From assembly GCA_964502005.1 (NCBI GenBank), contig CAZCUX010000018.1, positions 75,209 to 139,208 of the forward strand: a stretch of DNA of 64,000 bases. The letters are read 5' to 3'. This DNA comes from CAJWOS01 sp964502005. Lineage in GTDB: Bacteria > Myxococcota_A > UBA796 > UBA2385. A program made the translations under genes and the position numbers. Shown in pieces: positions 1-8,781 of the stretch; position 1 is the stretch's first letter; each line of letters begins with the position of its first letter. The notes beneath the pieces are model-generated. The model saw only the letters and a list, made by a program, of their open reading frames with translations, made no database searches and was not told the DNA's origin.

Positions 1-82
1 GCGCGGAATCCGTTTTTCAACCTGCGCAAACGCGCGCAGTGTCCCCCGTACGCGGGCAATGGCGACGTATTGGAGCATCCAC

Positions 83-2776
83 ATGCTAGATGACGTCGAC
101 ACCATTCTCGAGACCCTCCTGGTCAACGGCCACTCCTTGGCAGAGGTGCGCGCGGCGGTCGAACGCCGTTTTTACGACCTCGACGACGAGCCAACGCAGC
201 CTGCCTCCGGCCCCGGCAACCACACGCTCGCACACCTCAACGACGCCACAGTCGTGCGTTCGCCGCCCACCGAAGGCGCGCCGCGGGTGCCCGGTCTCCC
301 GCGCTACGAGGACCTCGGCGTGCTGGGCCGCGGCGGCATGGGGGAAGTGCGGCGCGTGCGCGACCGCCGGCTGGGCCGTACGCTCGCCCTCAAAACGCTT
401 CACGCACCCGCCGTCTCCCGGCCCGGCCTATTGGCGCGCTTTCTCGAAGAAGCACAAGCCACCGCACAACTCCAGCACCCCGGTATCGTCCCCGTCTACG
501 ACATCGGCGAACTTCCCGATGGCCGCTTGTGGTTTACGATGAAGGAGGTGTCCGGGCGGGTTCTCGGCGACGTGATTCGGGAGGTCCACGAATATAGCCC
601 CCGACGTTGGCGCATGGCGCCCTCGGGCTGGACCCTCCGCCGCTTGGTCGAAGCCTTGCGCCGCGTTTGTGAAGCCGTCGCCTACGCACATAGCCGGGGG
701 GTCGTGCACCGCGACCTCAAGCCGACAAACGTAATGGTCGGTGAGCACGGCGAAGTGCTGGTGTTGGACTGGGGCATCGCCAAGGTCATGGGCCGCCCGA
801 GCGCACTTGACCGGAGTGAGGTCGAGCCGGTGCAGACCGACCGCAGCGTGCAAGACGCCCTCAAGACCCTCGTGGGCGAGATTTCCGGCACGCCTGCGTA
901 TATGCCGCCCGAGCAAGCCTGGGGCAAGGTCGACCTCATCGATGCTCGTAGCGACGTCTATGCCCTTGGTGCCGTCCTTTACGAAGTATTGTCCGGGAAG
1001 CCTCCGTACGCGGGCGAAAGCAGCAACGACGTGCTGGAGCGCGTGCGCACCCAAGCGCCCGAGCCATTGATGGCCGACCTGGACGCCCTCGCGCGGGGCA
1101 TCGACAGGCTCCCCGCCGACCGCAACCAGCGCCCCCTGCCGCCCCACGGCCTCGTCGCTATCTGTCAACGGGCGATGGCACGCGATCCTGACGCGCGCTT
1201 TCCGAGCGCCGCGGAGCTCGCTACCGAGTTGGCCGATTGGCTCGACGGCGCACGACGGCAAGAAGAGGCCCGCTCTATCGTCGCCCGCGCGCGCACCAAG
1301 GGCCCCGAAGCGGCATCCTTGCGCGCACGGGCCGCCGCGCTGCGCACCGAAGCCGCGAACCTTCTGGGTGGAATCGACGGCTGGCGGCCCGCAGAGGACA
1401 AGTCCCGCGGCTGGGCGCTCGAAGACGAGGCCGACGCGCTCGAACGGCTGGCCGAGCTCGCTGCACTCGAAGAAGAGCAGCTCTTGCACGGCTCCCTCAC
1501 CCACGCCCCTGAGCTTCCCGAAGCCCACGCCGCACTCGCAGCACGCTACCGCGAGGAGCACGAGAACGCAGAAGCAGCGCGCGAAGACACCACCCGCGCC
1601 GAAACCCTGCTAAGGCAGCACCTCGCCGCGCTCCCCGACGACCGCCCCGACCGACGCGCCCATCTCGCGTACCTCAAAGGCGATGGCGCGCTCACCCTCG
1701 TCACCGACCCCCCCGGCGCCAGCGTAGACATCTACCGGTACACCATCGCACATCGGCGCCTCGTGCCCATCTTGGAGCGCAGTCACGGCATGACGCCCCT
1801 GGTGGCCGAAAAGCTACCTATGGGCAGCTACGTTTGCTTGCTGCGGCACCCCGATTGCGAAGACGTCCGCTACCCCGTCTTTATCGAACGACAGCTCCAC
1901 TGGCACGGCGTGCCCCCCGAAGGCGGCGCACCGGCAGTGGTCCGCCTTCCCGCCAAAGGCAGCGTAGGACCAGAAGATTGCTTCGTCGCGGGTGGCTGGT
2001 TTTGGAGCGGCGGCGACCCCGAGGCCCACAACGCCGGCCCCCGCCGAAAGTTGTGGGTCGACGGATTCGTGATGCGCCGCAATCCCGTCACCAACCGCGA
2101 GTATCTCGGGTTTTTGAATGACCTGATGACCCAAGGCCGCGCCGTGGATGCATTGCGTTATGCACCCCGCACCCTTTCGGGACAAGGCGCAGAGCAAGGC
2201 GCGCTCAACTACGGTTTCGATGGACGCACGTTTTCGTTGCGCCCCGATGTGGACGGCGACGTTTGGGAACCCGATTGGCCGGTTCTCTCCGTAGATTGGT
2301 ATGGCGCCGTTGCATTTGCAACGTGGGAATCCAAGCGAACGGGCCAAGCCTGGACATTGCCTTCGGAGTTCGCCTGGGAAAAGGCTGCGCGCGGCGTAGA
2401 CGGCCGTTTTTTCCCCTGGGGGGACCGCTTTGACCCCTCCTGGGCGTGTATGAACGACAGCCACGCCGGACGCCGGTTGCCCGCGCGGGTCGCCGCGTTC
2501 CCAGTGGACGAAAGCCCCTACGGCGTGCGGGGGATGGCCGGAAACGCCGTAGAGTGGTGCAGCGACGTCTTTTCGCCGGCGATGCCCCCCTCCCAACAGC
2601 GCGTGGCCCTCTGGAATGCGCCCCCGTTCTCCGCCGAAAATGCCCATCGGGCCTGCCGCGGCGGAAGCTGGTACAATGCAGAAAGCGACCTGCGGGTGAG
2701 CAAGCGAAACCATCGCGCACCGACCTTCCGCGGTGCAGACCTGGGCCTTCGCTTGATGCGGCCGTGGAGCGCCTAA
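83..2776 (+). CDS. Ser/Thr protein kinase fused to PEGA-like and FGE-sulfatase (SUMF1-like) domains
   Basis: An 897-residue fusion. The N-terminal part is a Hanks-type kinase: glycine loop GRGGMG near residue 82, lysine in LALKTLH, catalytic HRDLKPTN near 209, DWG in place of DFG, and GTPAYMPPEQ in the activation segment. A helical linker rich in Glu/Ala follows, then a PEGA-like stretch (LVTDPPGASVDIY). From about residue 630 comes an FGE-sulfatase module with typical motifs WTLPSEFAWEKAARG, GNAVEWCSD and CRGGSWYN. This order recalls the Pkn1-type kinases of Myxococcota and Chlamydiae. No transmembrane helix is obvious, so it may be cytoplasmic. The start at 83 has GGAG seven bases upstream; an in-frame ATG at 59 lacks an SD. 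The FGE module probably serves as a binding or scaffold domain rather than a sulfatase activator; that is inference. Confidence 0.88.
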   Translation: MLDDVDTILETLLVNGHSLAEVRAAVERRFYDLDDEPTQPASGPGNHTLAHLNDATVVRSPPTEGAPRVPGLPRYEDLGVLGRGGMGEVRRVRDRRLGRTLALKTLHAPAVSRPGLLARFLEEAQATAQLQHPGIVPVYDIGELPDGRLWFTMKEVSGRVLGDVIREVHEYSPRRWRMAPSGWTLRRLVEALRRVCEAVAYAHSRGVVHRDLKPTNVMVGEHGEVLVLDWGIAKVMGRPSALDRSEVEPVQTDRSVQDALKTLVGEISGTPAYMPPEQAWGKVDLIDARSDVYALGAVLYEVLSGKPPYAGESSNDVLERVRTQAPEPLMADLDALARGIDRLPADRNQRPLPPHGLVAICQRAMARDPDARFPSAAELATELADWLDGARRQEEARSIVARARTKGPEAASLRARAAALRTEAANLLGGIDGWRPAEDKSRGWALEDEADALERLAELAALEEEQLLHGSLTHAPELPEAHAALAARYREEHENAEAAREDTTRAETLLRQHLAALPDDRPDRRAHLAYLKGDGALTLVTDPPGASVDIYRYTIAHRRLVPILERSHGMTPLVAEKLPMGSYVCLLRHPDCEDVRYPVFIERQLHWHGVPPEGGAPAVVRLPAKGSVGPEDCFVAGGWFWSGGDPEAHNAGPRRKLWVDGFVMRRNPVTNREYLGFLNDLMTQGRAVDALRYAPRTLSGQGAEQGALNYGFDGRTFSLRPDVDGDVWEPDWPVLSVDWYGAVAFATWESKRTGQAWTLPSEFAWEKAARGVDGRFFPWGDRFDPSWACMNDSHAGRRLPARVAAFPVDESPYGVRGMAGNAVEWCSDVFSPAMPPSQQRVALWNAPPFSAENAHRACRGGSWYNAESDLRVSKRNHRAPTFRGADLGLRLMRPWSA

Positions 2777-2797
2777 AGACTACCCGGTCGCGGCGCC

Positions 2798-3541
2798 TTA
2801 CCAGCCACACCCATTGGCCCAATAATCGTCCCCGGCGGCAGCCCACTCCGCCGACCAAGTGGTGTACCAATCTTCGGCGCGGTAGACAAAGTCGTCGACA
2901 TCGGGGTCTGCGGCTCGCGCTGCGTCCATCTCTGGGCTATCCAACACAATGGTTCCGCTGGGAGTCCCCAATCCAGGAATACGCGAACCCAAGCGCCCAA
3001 TATCGCTATGTTCCCCCCAGGGGTCCTCCGCGGTGGTAGGCCGCAGGCCGTCGAGGTCCGACCAGGCTTCAATCCACGTGATTTCCCCCGCGTCGTTGAA
3101 AAAGAACTCTTCGTAAATCGGGCAGCCTTGTCCTTCATGGTCGTCATAATAAAAGACCACAGTGCAACGGCCAAAGGGTTGGGTGTCAAACGCCCGGCAA
3201 TCTCGCTCTTCGACGATGCTTGGATAAAGCTGGAGAAACGAGTCCGTAAGCTCGATGTTTTCTCGCGTATACGCGGTGAGCTTGAGCCACGGCGGCCACT
3301 CCCAGCGGGCGACCGTCTCGCCGTAGGGCGGCCAATCGGGCAAGTCCACCCGGTAATCCATCGTATCAAAATACATGCTCGACAAGGCCGCATACTCTTC
3401 GGGGGACAGCGTGGGCGCGCTGCAGGCCGCCAATGCGCCGTCGGTGCCGCATGCGAGGGGGTCTTCGGCGTTGGTTTTGCCGTTATTGGCGGCACAAGCG
3501 GCCCCCATAAGCGCAAAGCAAGCCCATCGTGCGTGTGTCAT
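2798..3541 (-). CDS. Secreted or lipoprotein, unknown function
   Basis: A 247-residue protein with a short hydrophobic N-terminus (FALMGAACAANN) that reads as a signal peptide, perhaps with a weak lipobox ending GAAC. The mature part is acidic and aromatic (many W, Y, D, E) with scattered Cys. I recognise no enzyme family. An AGAGG Shine-Dalgarno lies about six bases before the ATG. It converges on the kinase gene upstream with only about 20 bp between the two stop codons. Probably exported; function unknown. Confidence 0.72.
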   Translation of the reverse strand: MTHARWACFALMGAACAANNGKTNAEDPLACGTDGALAACSAPTLSPEEYAALSSMYFDTMDYRVDLPDWPPYGETVARWEWPPWLKLTAYTRENIELTDSFLQLYPSIVEERDCRAFDTQPFGRCTVVFYYDDHEGQGCPIYEEFFFNDAGEITWIEAWSDLDGLRPTTAEDPWGEHSDIGRLGSRIPGLGTPSGTIVLDSPEMDAARAADPDVDDFVYRAEDWYTTWSAEWAAAGDDYWANGCGW

Positions 3542-3649
3542 TCGCTACCTCTTCCGGGGACGCCCCGGTCTCTCCGACCCCTTACCCGTCGCGCATCCAG
3601 ATGCCAGCCCCCATTCCGCCGAAGCGACGAACCGCGCCCACGCTTCGAC

Positions 3650-3742
3650 GACCGACGGTCGGCTCCTCCCGGCGAGACCTTGGGCTCGCCGGAGGCGCGG
3701 AGACGCAAGGCTCCGCGCCGGCACTGCGCACCGAAGGTGCGC
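3650..3742. repeat. GC-rich hairpin repeat, copy A
   Basis: Four successive perfect inverted repeats: GACCG/CGGTC (3650-3660), CCGGCGAG/CTCGCCGG (3669-3676 with 3685-3692), GGCGCGGAG/CTCCGCGCC (3694-3702 with 3711-3719) and GCGCACC/GGTGCGC (3726-3732 with 3736-3742). The second has the core GAGACC..GG.CTC that recurs near 8.6 and 43.7 kb, each time preceded by a small ACCG..CGGT hairpin. This looks like a dispersed REP-type intergenic element. It lies upstream of the secreted-protein gene that starts at 3541. Confidence 0.7.
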
Positions 3743-3796
3743 GGTGCCCCACCCGCTTCGACGCCCGCAAAATACGCAAGCACGTGCCCCCCCCCC

Positions 3797-3857
3797 ACCT
3801 GTGTCCCCGGTCGCATCCGCAATTCAACTTGCAACCACGACCTGTGTCCCCGGTCGC
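3797..3857. repeat. 18-bp direct repeat pair next to a C tract
   Basis: The sequence ACCTGTGTCCCCGGTCGC occurs at 3797-3814 and again at 3840-3857, 43 bp apart, directly after a run of about twelve C residues. It lies in the 363-bp gap between 3541 and 3905, which otherwise holds hairpin repeat copy A and no gene. Function unknown. Confidence 0.6.
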
Positions 3858-3904
3858 GCGCGCTCGTCGTCGCTTCACCCCATCTGGGGCCACGACGGGG
3901 GCCC

Positions 3905-4279
3905 TCAGGGCGTCCGCTGGAGGTCTTGAAGGCGCCAGACGGTGTTGATGGCGGGCAGGAGCACGAACAGAACCATTGGGATGGCGGCGCCGGGGCCAAT
4001 GGCGATGACCGACCGCAATGCGAGACTGGCGCTCCAAACGGCCATCCCTACCGCCAGGCGACGCAGCCACGGGCCACTGCGCAGGCGATGAAAGACGACC
4101 GCGGCCGCGAGATAGCCCACCAACACAGGAATCCCCGCCGCGAAGTGCAGCATTTCTAATCGCGACAAGCCCGACGAATCCAATGTTGCCCCTGTTGCCA
4201 CCATACCCAAAATGCCGACCAACCCAAAGTACCAGCGGACTCTGGACCAAAACTGCTGCGCGTGGGGACTGGAATTCAT
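3905..4279 (-). CDS. Small four-helix membrane protein, unknown function
   Basis: A 124-residue hydrophobic protein with four predicted transmembrane segments (around YFGLVGILGMVATGA, IPVLVGYLAAAVVF, AVGMAVWSASLAL and AIPMVLFVLLPAI). The ATG at 4279 gives a compact integral membrane protein; the same frame extends about 200 bases further upstream, but that extension is hydrophilic and looks non-coding. No family recognised. It is divergent from the alpha/beta hydrolase gene, sharing a 148-bp promoter region. Confidence 0.68.
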   Translation of the reverse strand: MNSSPHAQQFWSRVRWYFGLVGILGMVATGATLDSSGLSRLEMLHFAAGIPVLVGYLAAAVVFHRLRSGPWLRRLAVGMAVWSASLALRSVIAIGPGAAIPMVLFVLLPAINTVWRLQDLQRTP

Positions 4280-4427
4280 CCCGCTATATTGCCGCGCTGG
4301 TTCGAACTTGTCCAATCGAAGGACAGCCTTCGGTCCCACTGCACCAAAATTGACCGCCGTATGGGTCGCCAATCTATACACCAAACGGATACACGAACGG
4401 CCCGGCCCTTTAGAATGTGGAGAAACC

Positions 4428-4982
4428 ATGGCCTCGATTGTGTTTTTGCATGGACTGGAAAGCGGACCCATGGGCAACAAAGCACGCTACTTGGCCACGG
4501 CGTTTGGCGCGGTCACCCCGGCACTCGACACTTCGGCGGCCGTCGAATTGGCCGCGTCGTGCGCGCGTCGCGGAGAGACCTGGGGCCACGCCTCCTTTGG
4601 CGTTACCGAGGCTCTGGCAAAACCTTATGCGCAAGCGGTCGCTGCAATAGAAAAGGACACGCAACTTGTCATCGGCTCGTCGTTTGGCGGAGCGATGCTG
4701 CAAAAGCTCCTCCTCGACGGCGTATGGAGTGGACCCAGCTTATTTATCGCCGGTGCGGGGCCGAAGCTGTGGGGCCGCGCTGACTTCCCCGCCAACACAC
4801 AGGCGATTTTGCTGCATGGTCGCAACGATGATGTCGTTCCGCTCGCAGATAGCCGTGTGCTGGCGGCTTCTGGGGGTCCGGGCGTGATGCTTTGGGAAAC
4901 GGGGGGCGACCACCGCATGAACGATATTTTGTCGTCCGGGCTGCTGGCGACGGCGATTCGCTTTCTGTTGCCATCGGCATAA
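4428..4982 (+). CDS. Small alpha/beta-fold esterase (YqiA-like)
   Basis: A 184-residue alpha/beta hydrolase. It opens with IVFLHGLESGPMGNKA, the oxyanion-side HG motif of YqiA/UPF0227-type esterases. The nucleophile elbow is GSSFGG (central Ser), the acid is in GRNDDVVPL and the catalytic His in GGDHRM, so all three triad residues are in the usual order. The size matches the small-esterase family. No signal peptide is seen, so it is probably cytoplasmic. The start is supported by GGAG six bases upstream of the ATG. Substrate unknown. Confidence 0.83.
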   Translation: MASIVFLHGLESGPMGNKARYLATAFGAVTPALDTSAAVELAASCARRGETWGHASFGVTEALAKPYAQAVAAIEKDTQLVIGSSFGGAMLQKLLLDGVWSGPSLFIAGAGPKLWGRADFPANTQAILLHGRNDDVVPLADSRVLAASGGPGVMLWETGGDHRMNDILSSGLLATAIRFLLPSA

Positions 4983-5002
4983 CCGCGCATGTTTGCTAGG
5001 GT

Positions 5003-6028
5003 TCAACGAATCCCCAAGGCCAATGCAACCTCATTTGCAATGCGGCGGTGTCCACGGGGCCCTGGATGAATAGGCAGCCGGCCTACGTCGGTCCATGCTT
5101 GCTCTTCGTCCGGCAACGTATCGAAATCGGGGGACCCCTCAATGCCACGCAGGTCGAAAAACGGAATGTCTTCGTCCGCGAGAAGGTCGGCCATGCGCTT
5201 CAAATCCGCGGACAGCCAGTCGCAATCGCCCCAAGAGTCGTGGGGGGCTGCGCACCTCGAAAAGCCCGCGGGTGCGACCAACAACAGATGCCACGGCACC
5301 TGAAGACCATCGAGCCGGTCGACCAAAACGCGCAGCACGCGCCGAAACCGGAGGTCCGTGCGGCGGTCGCGATGTCGCAAGCCATCGGCATCTCCCGCCC
5401 ATTGCAGCCATGCAAACCACAAGCGATTGGCGAGGAAGCTGTGCCATAAGAGCGGATGGTCGGGCCGCGCCAAGAGGTGGCCCCGCACGCGCACCAAGCG
5501 GCGATGTTCGAGGTCGTCGGCGAATACTTGCAGCAACACGAGGTCTGCACGACCTGCATCCAACGCGCGGTGTACGTCGCGGACCCAGCCGCAAAAGCCA
5601 AGCCCCGGGCCGCCGAGACGGCTGAGTTTGCGGGACCGCCCGTCTGCTGCGACGAGTTGGTCTGCGAGCTGCTCCGGCCAAGAGGCGCCTTGGGCGACGC
5701 CCCAGCCGTGAACCAGCGAGTCACCGGCCACCCAGAGGGTTTGGCTGGCTTTTCCGGGCCCATGGTGGGAGCGTCGGGGGGGCGCCGACCAATGCCCGAG
5801 GTCGGCGGCGTCGCGGCAGTCGGCAGGTTCGGGCGTGGGGTCGGTCCAACTTTGCACCTCACTTCGGTCGCGTTCGTCGAGCGCGAACCAAGCCGCGAGA
5901 CTCGGCACCCCAGGCTCAAAAGCGCGCAGACCCGCCTCGGCGAGACCGAACGAGAGGAGCACGCCGAAGCCCGCGACTGCGAGCTTTGACGTCCACCCAG
6001 CATCCCTTTTGCCACGGTTCGCAGACAA
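5003..6028 (-). CDS. SGNH/GDSL-family hydrolase with N-terminal membrane anchor
   Basis: A 341-residue protein. An uncleaved-looking hydrophobic helix (LAVAGFGVLLSFGLAEAGL) near residues 16-34 anchors it. Block I of the SGNH fold is WVAGDSLVHGWGV (catalytic Ser near residue 103), and block V is HPGPRGHRR near the C-terminus, supplying the His. Asn/Gly blocks are less clear (GGPGLGFCGW). Such proteins often act on acylated or acetylated cell-surface glycans, but the substrate is not evident here. The start codon is TTG with GAGG seven bases upstream. It converges with the esterase gene, about 20 bp between stops. Confidence 0.77.
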   Translation of the reverse strand: MSANRGKRDAGWTSKLAVAGFGVLLSFGLAEAGLRAFEPGVPSLAAWFALDERDRSEVQSWTDPTPEPADCRDAADLGHWSAPPRRSHHGPGKASQTLWVAGDSLVHGWGVAQGASWPEQLADQLVAADGRSRKLSRLGGPGLGFCGWVRDVHRALDAGRADLVLLQVFADDLEHRRLVRVRGHLLARPDHPLLWHSFLANRLWFAWLQWAGDADGLRHRDRRTDLRFRRVLRVLVDRLDGLQVPWHLLLVAPAGFSRCAAPHDSWGDCDWLSADLKRMADLLADEDIPFFDLRGIEGSPDFDTLPDEEQAWTDVGRLPIHPGPRGHRRIANEVALALGIR

Positions 6029-6292
6029 AGGGCCACCTCACAAAAGGCCAGAACCGTCCAGCCTGTATCCGTGTGGTGTACCACGCCCAGTGCCCTCCCC
6101 CAAAAATGCGCTACCCCTGGGCGCCAGCCCCCGGTGCCCCTGTTTTGGCGCACTTCGGAACGCGAACGGGGCGAAACCGCTCACGCCATTCAGCAATCCG
6201 CCGCTGGATTGCCCGCGACCGATGCCAAAGGTTCCGAAGCGGCTGCGCGACGTGCTATCGGAACAGGTCCGCCGTGGGCAAACATGTGCGAG

Positions 6293-6319
6293 ACCCGCCC
6301 CCGCCACAAACGGGCGGGT
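6293..6319 (-). terminator. Hairpin downstream of the glycine-rich lipoprotein gene
   Basis: A perfect 8-bp stem ACCCGCCC/GGGCGGGT with an 11-base loop, about 30 bp past the stop of the lipoprotein gene. There is no T run, so it may be a 3'-end stabiliser or weak terminator. The rest of the 6029-6349 gap holds no recognisable gene. Confidence 0.45.
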
Positions 6320-6349
6320 ACGAGGCCACACGACTTGCGCGTTGCTGGC

Positions 6350-6832
6350 TTAGTAGTACCCGCCGCCACCATAAAGGTAGGTGTAATAAGCACCATATTG
6401 GTACTCATAGGTGTAAAAGGCAAGAAAGCCGTCGCTGTGGTACTCTTCGCCGACATACCCGCCGTTGAAGTACGCCGCGCCATAAGCCAGTTCGAGAATG
6501 CCGTTCAAATCGCCAATAGAGCCGCATTCGGACACGGTTTCGTAGAGTTCCACGTTGAAGGCGAGGTCGCAGCCGGAGCAGCTTGCCTCTTGACCCAACA
6601 TGTCCCATTCATTGAGGCAGCCGAGCTCGACGACACCCAATTGGAAGATGCCGGACAGCGTAGACCCCGTGTTGTCCGTGGAGCCATCGCCGCCCCCATC
6701 GCCACTGTTGTTGCCACCGCCGCCGCCGCCGCCACCGCCGCCGCCATCGACCTTGCCGTCTGCGTCGACGTTCACCGTGCAACCCGTGCCTGCCGCGAAG
6801 GCAAAAGCAAGAACCAAAACTCGAGATGTCAT
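6350..6832 (-). CDS. Small glycine-rich lipoprotein, unknown function
   Basis: A 160-residue lipoprotein. The signal sequence is MTSRVLVLAFAFAAGTGC, with Cys at residue 18 as the likely lipid attachment site. A run of about twelve glycines encoded by GGC/GGT triplets (6719-6751) and a Ser/Asp/Gly linker follow. The C-terminal part is Tyr/Gly-rich, with four Cys in the middle. The ATG has GGAGAG six bases before it. The triplet tract is a candidate for slippage-driven length change. No family recognised. Confidence 0.72.
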   Translation of the reverse strand: MTSRVLVLAFAFAAGTGCTVNVDADGKVDGGGGGGGGGGGNNSGDGGGDGSTDNTGSTLSGIFQLGVVELGCLNEWDMLGQEASCSGCDLAFNVELYETVSECGSIGDLNGILELAYGAAYFNGGYVGEEYHSDGFLAFYTYEYQYGAYYTYLYGGGGYY

Positions 6833-6943
6833 GTTTTTCTCTCCAATGAACGAAACAAACAACGGAGATTGCCGCCAATCAACCTTCAAAACCTACCACG
6901 AATGGCCTGCCCGGAACACCAGAAAACGCACCGGGAGGGAGGC

Positions 6944-8419
6944 TCAGAATGGAATATCCTCGTCCCAATCGAAAGGTTGATACGGGACATCGGGCCGCGG
7001 GAACGGCGCTTCCTGTGGCACAACCATACCCGGGGCCGGGCGAATGTCCCAAAGATTTCGAATCCACTCTCGCACCGTCGTGCCGGGTGTAGGGGCCCAT
7101 GGATGGGGCAAAAGGTCGTCGACAGACTGTTGTTTACTCCATCGCTCGGAGACCTTTCGGTTGGCCTCCGCCAACCACGCATCGACGCGCTGTTGAATAT
7201 TCTTCGGCACGGCTGTATTGTGCGGACCCTGGATTTGACCGACAGCAAAAAGGCCGGGAGCAATCTCACTGGGCTCAATCCACAAGGTCGCACAACGACT
7301 GCTGTGAGGGCCTTGCCGAATGCTATACGCATAGCCACGACGCCCACGACAACGACGGTCGTAGCCGTTCCAGCCAATACAGTGGCTCATCAAGCGACCC
7401 TCTTCTTTCAATTCCTCGACCAAAGTGAGGGGAAGAATATCCGCAGATCCGGCAATAGGCGGCGGTGGAAACGGCCCAACACCAAAAGGGTCTTGTGTCA
7501 TCGCGGCGATGGCCGCCTCCATTCCCTCTACGCTCGTAAGGGAGGCCGCAGCGGGAGCCTCCATGCCTTGGCTATATTGCAATGCAGTTCGCAAGCTCGA
7601 CAGCACGCCAGCACGCGTGCGAAGTTGGTCGTCGCCAACGTCCTCCATCACAAAGCGGGGCAATAGACGACCGCTCAGCTGGTAGTAGTTCGCTACACTC
7701 GACATCCAGGCCATCCGCGCGCCTGTGAGCGCCGGGCCATGTTGGAGCATCTTTCGCGTTTCATCGTCTTGCCACAACCAGGGCAACGCAGCCAAGTCAA
7801 ATCCAAACCATTCGTCGCGTCCGAGTGGGCCTGCCGCGCGCAGTACGCGATAGAAGCTGGGGTCATTCGGCCAACCCAACAGGCGGGACACCTTTTGCCA
7901 GCATGTTTTGCTTTTTGGATGGGACAGCGCCGTAGCCACCGCGCGCCATGGCTTTGTGGGTATCGTTCGTTGTTGTTGGTGGCAAATGCTCCCGAGATTG
8001 GCGGCTGCGGCTGCCAGCAACGGAATTTCCTCGCACAAACGAAGCGCACCCGGACAGCGGGCCAACAAGAGGAGCGTTTGCCATTGGCGGTCGGCCAACG
8101 AGCACTCCAACACCCGAGCGCGCACAGCCTCGGGTACGGTTTCCCAGGCCGGTCGCTCAAACATTTTCGGGAAGGGCACCACCGCGCCATCCAAAAGATG
8201 TTCAAATCGCACCCGCGGATAGTGGCCCCGCCACTGTCCATCCTGAAAGCACCATGCCATCGGATGAGGCCAGGGAGCGATGACTTCGATGGTGTTCTCC
8301 GTAAAACGATACAGCTTCCGGCGCGCAGGCATCCAGTTGACGCCTGGTCTGCGTTTTTTCGGTATTGCAGCTACGTTCACCACATCCTCCCGTACGTGGG
8401 GAATGCCGAAACCGCCCAT
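6944..8419 (-). CDS. PcfJ-like domain protein
   Basis: A 491-residue protein. Residues about 330-410 resemble the PcfJ domain: EGRLMSHCIGWNGY, then a Gly/Arg-rich loop, AYSIRQG, ATLWIE and VGQIQGPHNTAVP, the conserved H-C and Q..G..N pattern. PcfJ was named from enterococcal conjugative plasmids, and homologues occur widely in plasmids, phages and chromosomes; the biochemical role is unknown. The N-terminal two thirds is helical and unassigned. The start is uncertain because no good SD precedes the ATG at 8419; an internal ATG at residue 30 is possible. It is divergent from the discoidin-like gene. Confidence 0.78.
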   Translation of the reverse strand: MGGFGIPHVREDVVNVAAIPKKRRPGVNWMPARRKLYRFTENTIEVIAPWPHPMAWCFQDGQWRGHYPRVRFEHLLDGAVVPFPKMFERPAWETVPEAVRARVLECSLADRQWQTLLLLARCPGALRLCEEIPLLAAAAANLGSICHQQQRTIPTKPWRAVATALSHPKSKTCWQKVSRLLGWPNDPSFYRVLRAAGPLGRDEWFGFDLAALPWLWQDDETRKMLQHGPALTGARMAWMSSVANYYQLSGRLLPRFVMEDVGDDQLRTRAGVLSSLRTALQYSQGMEAPAAASLTSVEGMEAAIAAMTQDPFGVGPFPPPPIAGSADILPLTLVEELKEEGRLMSHCIGWNGYDRRCRGRRGYAYSIRQGPHSSRCATLWIEPSEIAPGLFAVGQIQGPHNTAVPKNIQQRVDAWLAEANRKVSERWSKQQSVDDLLPHPWAPTPGTTVREWIRNLWDIRPAPGMVVPQEAPFPRPDVPYQPFDWDEDIPF

Positions 8420-8593
8420 CAGTTCCGTCGGTTCTCGTGTGCCCTAAGGCATCCACTTCCAAACTGGCGGACAATTTCTGACCGGATCGCTCGACCGCAG
8501 ATCACCGATTGGGCATACAACTTGCATGACGAAATGCGCTCCCTATGCCTCCGGGGCGAACAAACCCGGCCCGCGTTCCAAAGGTGCCCGGAC

Positions 8594-8690
8594 GACCGCA
8601 CCGCGGTTTCCTGCGGGGAGACCCCGGCTCCCCGCTGCCGGATGGACCCAACGGGGCCGGACGGCCCGCTGGAGACCCCGGCTCCAGCGG
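8594..8690. repeat. GC-rich hairpin repeat, copy B
   Basis: Three perfect inverted repeats: ACCGC/GCGGT (8594-8598 with 8602-8606), GCGGGGAG/CTCCCCGC (8612-8619 with 8627-8634) and CCGCTGGAG/CTCCAGCGG (8666-8674 with 8682-8690). Both longer hairpins share the loop and inner stem GAGACCCCGGCTC while their outer stems differ and covary. Same family as copies A and C. It sits between divergent genes in the 8420-8781 gap, which holds no other feature I can support. Confidence 0.7.
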
Positions 8691-8781
8691 CTTCTCTTAT
8701 TTTCCCGCGTAGAATCTCGCATCGTGGGTTGCACTTTCCGCGCAAACCAGCCAAACTCTTCGATAAAAAACGGAGGGTTCA

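Noticed and set aside
4286..4310. GGTTCGAAC resembling a tRNA T-arm
   Set aside because: No matching acceptor stem, D-arm or anticodon arm around it.
6071..7666. A 531-codon plus-strand open frame
   Set aside because: It crosses the lipoprotein and PcfJ-like genes on the opposite strand and has no recognisable domain or SD.
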